Assembly: GCA_031267635.1 (NCBI GenBank)
Contig: JAIRYX010000122.1
Coordinates: 1-7,324, forward strand
DNA from: Planctomycetaceae bacterium
GTDB taxonomy: Bacteria; Planctomycetota; Planctomycetia; Pirellulales; Thermoguttaceae
Reading direction: 5' to 3'
Length of the DNA stretch: 7,324 nt
This document shows positions 6,126 to 7,324 of this stretch, piece after piece. Under the pieces are notes generated by a model. It searched no databases. It was not told the origin of the DNA and saw only the letters and a program-made list of their open reading frames with translations. The position numbers and the translations under genes were made by a program. The first letter of the stretch is position 1, and every line of letters begins with the position of its first letter.

Positions 6126-6269
6126 ATGCAAGCAACGCCTCAAAATACAATTTTTGTTCTATTCCTCACACTTAAAATTTCAACTTTTAAGACAGAGTTG
6201 ATCGTTCATCACGTCCCAAAAGTCCTTTTTGTCCCTCATGTCTCTTTGTTAATGAAAGCCGAATTTTAA
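6126..6269 (+). CDS. Small 47-residue ORF of unknown function, possibly a remnant
   Basis: The ORF has a near-ideal ribosome site and lies 12 bases after the GT2 gene, so it is probably translated if transcribed. It begins MQATPQNTIFVLF and ends MKAEF. I recognise no family. Only the first 12 codons lie outside the inverted-repeat element at 6162-6280; the remaining 35 residues, including the V-x-x repeats at residues 27-41 (VHH, VPK, VLF, VPH, VSL), are encoded by that element. If the element were removed with one flanking TA, the frame would end after 14 codons. So it may be a start region left from a lost gene, a leader peptide or a real small protein. The clear translation start is the only positive evidence. 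Confidence 0.4.
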   Translation: MQATPQNTIFVLFLTLKISTFKTELIVHHVPKVLFVPHVSLLMKAEF

Positions 6270-6280
6270 AGCGTGAGGAG
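6162..6280. mobile_element. 119-base imperfect inverted-repeat element (MITE-like)
   Basis: The left arm (6162-6179, TTCCTCACACTTAAAATT) and the right arm read on the other strand (6280-6262, CTCCTCACGCTTTAAAATT) share 16 aligned positions, with two substitutions and one single-base gap. A TA dinucleotide abuts each end (6160-6161 and 6281-6282), as IS630/Tc1-type elements would leave, but two bases can match by chance. The left arm also overlaps a local 7-base hairpin (CTTAAAA 6171-6177 with TTTTAAG 6185-6191). Inside is a 9-base periodic array. There is no transposase. Mobility is inferred. Confidence 0.5.
6204..6248. repeat. 9-base periodic array, five units
   Basis: The units are GTTCATCAC, GTCCCAAAA, GTCCTTTTT, GTCCCTCAT and GTCTCTTTG. 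The first four positions are nearly fixed (GTCC-like) and the last five vary. On the other strand it reads as units ending GGAC. It is in frame with the small ORF and gives V-x-x triplets. Short 9-base-period arrays of this type occur between genes in several environmental phyla, as I remember. Confidence 0.6.
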
Positions 6281-6308
6281 TATCCCTTTAACATGATTTA
6301 TTATAAAC

Positions 6309-6334
6309 AACAATTAAGAGACCAAACAATTAAG
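6309..6334. repeat. Direct repeat AACAATTAAG, 16-base period
   Basis: AACAATTAAG occurs at 6309-6318 and again at 6325-6334. The region is AT-rich, so chance is possible. The spacing would suit two binding sites about one and a half helical turns apart, upstream of the repeat-protein gene. Confidence 0.25.
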
Positions 6335-6362
6335 CAATTTCCAAAACAAACAATAAAATAAC

Positions 6363-6384
6363 GCCGCGTGAAAGTTCGTGCGGC
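6363..6384. terminator. GC-rich hairpin between the small ORF and the repeat-protein gene
   Basis: GCCGC (6363-6367) pairs with GCGGC (6380-6384). As RNA the stem continues through two G-U wobbles and GA/UC to a 4-base loop, 9 pairs in all. On the + strand it is followed by AAAATAAC, not a T run. On the - strand it is followed by GTTATTTTATTG, more like a terminator. Its role could be transcript ending, mRNA stability or 5' leader structure of the gene at 6423. Confidence 0.4.
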
Positions 6385-6408
6385 AAAATAACAATTTTCT
6401 AGTCTATG

Positions 6409-6414
6409 AAAGGA
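6409..6414 (+). promoter_or_regulatory. Shine-Dalgarno site of the repeat-protein gene
   Basis: AAAGGA ends 8 bases before the ATG at 6423. This is the main evidence that the + strand frame, not the antisense frames, is translated here. Confidence 0.65.
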
Positions 6415-6422
6415 CAAAGACA

Positions 6423-7324
6423 ATGAGTTCCAATTTTTTAAGTAACGGTTCCTCGTTTTTCAATTTCAGCGGTTCATCCTGCTGGTCGGGTAGCTCCGTT
6501 TCGGCACAGGGAAGTTCGAACTTACCAAGTTCGTCTTCCAGCAGCTCCGTTTCGACACAAGGGAGTTCGAGCTCACAAAGTTCGTCTTCCAGCAGTGTCT
6601 CTTCCTCCAACTATTACCCCACCCCCGGTAGTAATACTTATTATTATTACTACTATTCCGATGGCGGTACTGGTGGCGATACTGGTGGTGGCACTGGCGG
6701 CGGTACTGGTGGTGGCACTGGCGGTGGCACTGGTGGTGGCACTGGTGGCGGCGGTAACGGTAGCGGTGGCATTGGCGGCGGAAGTAGCGGCGGCGGTACT
6801 GGTGACGGAAGTAACGGCGGCGGTGGTACTGGCGATGAAAGCAACGGTAGCGATGGTACTGGCGGCGGAAGTAACGGCGGCAGTGGTACTGGCGATGGAA
6901 GTAACGGTAGCGGTGGTACTGGCGGCGGAAGTAACGGCGGCGGTGGTACTGGCGATGGAAGTAACGGTAGCGGTGGTACTGGCGACGGAAGTAGCGGCGG
7001 CAGTGGTAACGGTTCAAGTTTATCATCACAAAGTTCGGAGAGCGGTTCAAAATCGTCACAAAGTTTAAACAGCTCAAGTTCCAATCAGTCATCATTGGGG
7101 AGTTCTGCGAACAATTCGAGTTCTGCGTCGCAGGTTTCGAGTAGTTCGAGTTCCCACAAATCGTCTTCCAGCAATTCGATAAGCGGATCAAGTTTATCAT
7201 CGCAAAGTTCCAATAACTCGAACAACTCAAGTTCCAGTTTATCGTCATCCGGTAGCTTAATAAGCGATTCCGGTTCGTTATCTCAAAGTTCGGCAATTTC
7301 GAGTAACACAACGAATCCTTCAAG
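6423..7324 (+). CDS. Ser/Gly/Asn-rich low-complexity repeat protein (3' end outside window)
   Basis: The frame is open for 300 codons from an ATG with a good ribosome site and runs off the window. It begins MSSNFLSNGSSFFNF, with one Cys (C20) and no classical signal peptide. Parts in order: Ser-rich with a 17-residue tandem duplication (24-57); NYYPTPGSN and six tyrosines (Y73-Y78); D80GG, then TGGD and six TGGG units (83-110); a Gly-rich bridge; eight roughly 10-residue units of the form SNG-[SG]-x-G-T-G-[DG]-G (121-199); and a Ser/Asn-rich part from 200 onward with a repeated GSSLSSQSS. The composition suggests an extended, flexible extracellular, matrix or surface protein, or a linker before a domain not in view. 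Several N-G-S sequons are present, one as ESNGS (139-143). I recognise no family. Placement after the glycosyltransferases could mean it carries their glycan, which is only a guess. Confidence 0.75.
   Translation, partial: MSSNFLSNGSSFFNFSGSSCWSGSSVSAQGSSNLPSSSSSSSVSTQGSSSSQSSSSSSVSSSNYYPTPGSNTYYYYYYSDGGTGGDTGGGTGGGTGGGTGGGTGGGTGGGGNGSGGIGGGSSGGGTGDGSNGGGGTGDESNGSDGTGGGSNGGSGTGDGSNGSGGTGGGSNGGGGTGDGSNGSGGTGDGSSGGSGNGSSLSSQSSESGSKSSQSLNSSSSNQSSLGSSANNSSSASQVSSSSSSHKSSSSNSISGSSLSSQSSNNSNNSSSSLSSSGSLISDSGSLSQSSAISSNTTNPS
6492..6593 (+). repeat. 51-base tandem duplication, two copies
   Basis: 6492-6542 and 6543-6593 match at 45 of 51 positions. Both begin AGCTCCGTTTCG and end AGTTCGTCTTCCAGC. 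The unit is a multiple of three and encodes SSVS-[AT]-QGSS followed by a Ser run. Three of the six differences are third-position silent changes or neighbours of them, which suggests an older duplication kept in frame. Confidence 0.8.
6669..6752 (+). repeat. 12-base tandem array encoding TGGG, seven units
   Basis: There are seven 12-base units, each starting ACT followed by three Gly codons, except the first, which ends in GAT (TGGD). Gly codons alternate between GGT and GGC among units, so the array is not freshly expanded. Confidence 0.85.
6783..7019 (+). repeat. 30-base tandem array with 60-base higher-order period, eight units
   Basis: The units start at 6783 (27 bases), 6810, 6840, 6870, 6900, 6930, 6960 and 6990. 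They alternate between an SNGSxGTGGG type and an SNGGxGTGDG type, so 6840-6899 and 6900-6959 are near-identical 60-base copies and 6960-7019 is a diverging third. All units preserve the frame. Confidence 0.85.
7011..7211 (+). repeat. Dispersed 27-base repeat encoding GSSLSSQSS
   Basis: 7011-7037 and 7185-7211 match at all but three third-position bases. They lie in the Ser/Asn-rich tail, and only the two ends of the stated interval are the repeat copies. Confidence 0.65.

Noticed and set aside
6293..6361. 22-codon ORF (MIYYKQQLRDQ...) after the second inverted-repeat element
   Set aside because: The only purine-rich site, GAGGAG, is 12 bases away and forms part of the element's arm. The ORF is short, AT-rich and Gln/Lys-rich, with no supporting context.
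6783..7019. RTX-type calcium-binding repeats (GGxGxDxUx)
   Set aside because: The GGTGDGSNG strings look similar, but Asp is one position early, there is no hydrophobic residue at the U position, and the period is 10 rather than 9 residues.
6669..7019. CRISPR array
   Set aside because: The repeats are contiguous, coding and without unique spacers.
6595..7068. A + strand Ala/Val-rich frame of 157 codons
   Set aside because: It is a shifted reading of the same repeats, starts inside the repeat-protein gene and lacks a ribosome site.
6653..7084. Antisense Pro/Leu-rich frame of 143 codons resembling a proline-rich repeat protein
   Set aside because: Pro codons are the complement of the GGN codons of the Gly-rich gene. 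It has no ribosome site, and the + strand frame has one and is longer.
6466..7323. Long antisense frame of 285 codons, rich in Arg, His and Tyr
   Set aside because: It mirrors the repeat arrays of the + strand gene, has no convincing ribosome site, and its composition (HRQYHRRRYF-like repeats) is what the complement of Gly/Ser codons gives.

Overview
The window is a surface-glycan biosynthesis region of a bacterium. All credible genes lie on the + strand, with tight spacing and good Shine-Dalgarno sites (AAAGGAGG, AAGGAG, AAAGGA). A dTDP-rhamnose route, a GT25-type transferase and a GT11 fucosyltransferase suggest a Gram-negative-type envelope polysaccharide or glycoprotein glycan. Serine-rich low-complexity proteins and short 9-base intergenic repeats would fit several environmental or gut phyla (for example the Planctomycetota/PVC group or Fibrobacterota), but no marker gene settles the phylum.

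Region 1 (1-2517) is a compact operon: the 3' end of rmlB, an rmlC-like sugar epimerase, an unrecognised glycosyltransferase-like gene and rmlD, with gaps of 3 bases, a 4-base overlap and 1 base. It makes dTDP-L-rhamnose. rmlA is not seen and may lie upstream.

Region 2 (2518-2769) has no gene. Most of it is a 120-base inverted-repeat element (2523-2642). It has 21-base termini (18/21 matching) that begin GTA, and it is flanked by an exact 8-base duplication, TAAACATC, whose left copy contains the rmlD stop codon. The GTAAGCG end and 8-base duplication are those of the IS66 family, so I read it as an IS66-type MITE.

Region 3 (2770-6113) is a glycosyltransferase block: a two-domain protein with a GT25-like N-terminus and a sulfotransferase-like C-terminus, a GT11 alpha-fucosyltransferase and a GT2 transferase with an extra beta-rich C-terminal part. 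Together with rhamnose supply, this suggests a decorated glycan carrying rhamnose, fucose and perhaps sulfate.

Region 4 (6114-6422) holds a 47-codon ORF with a strong ribosome site. Most of it lies inside a second, 119-base, imperfect inverted-repeat element with an internal 9-base periodic array. A GC-rich hairpin and short direct repeats follow.

Region 5 (6423-7324) is one uninterrupted frame running off the window. It encodes a Ser-, Gly- and Asn-rich repeat protein with a run of six tyrosines and nested in-frame tandem repeats. The long antisense frames over it are codon-composition shadows. Whether this protein is decorated by the upstream enzymes is only a hypothesis.
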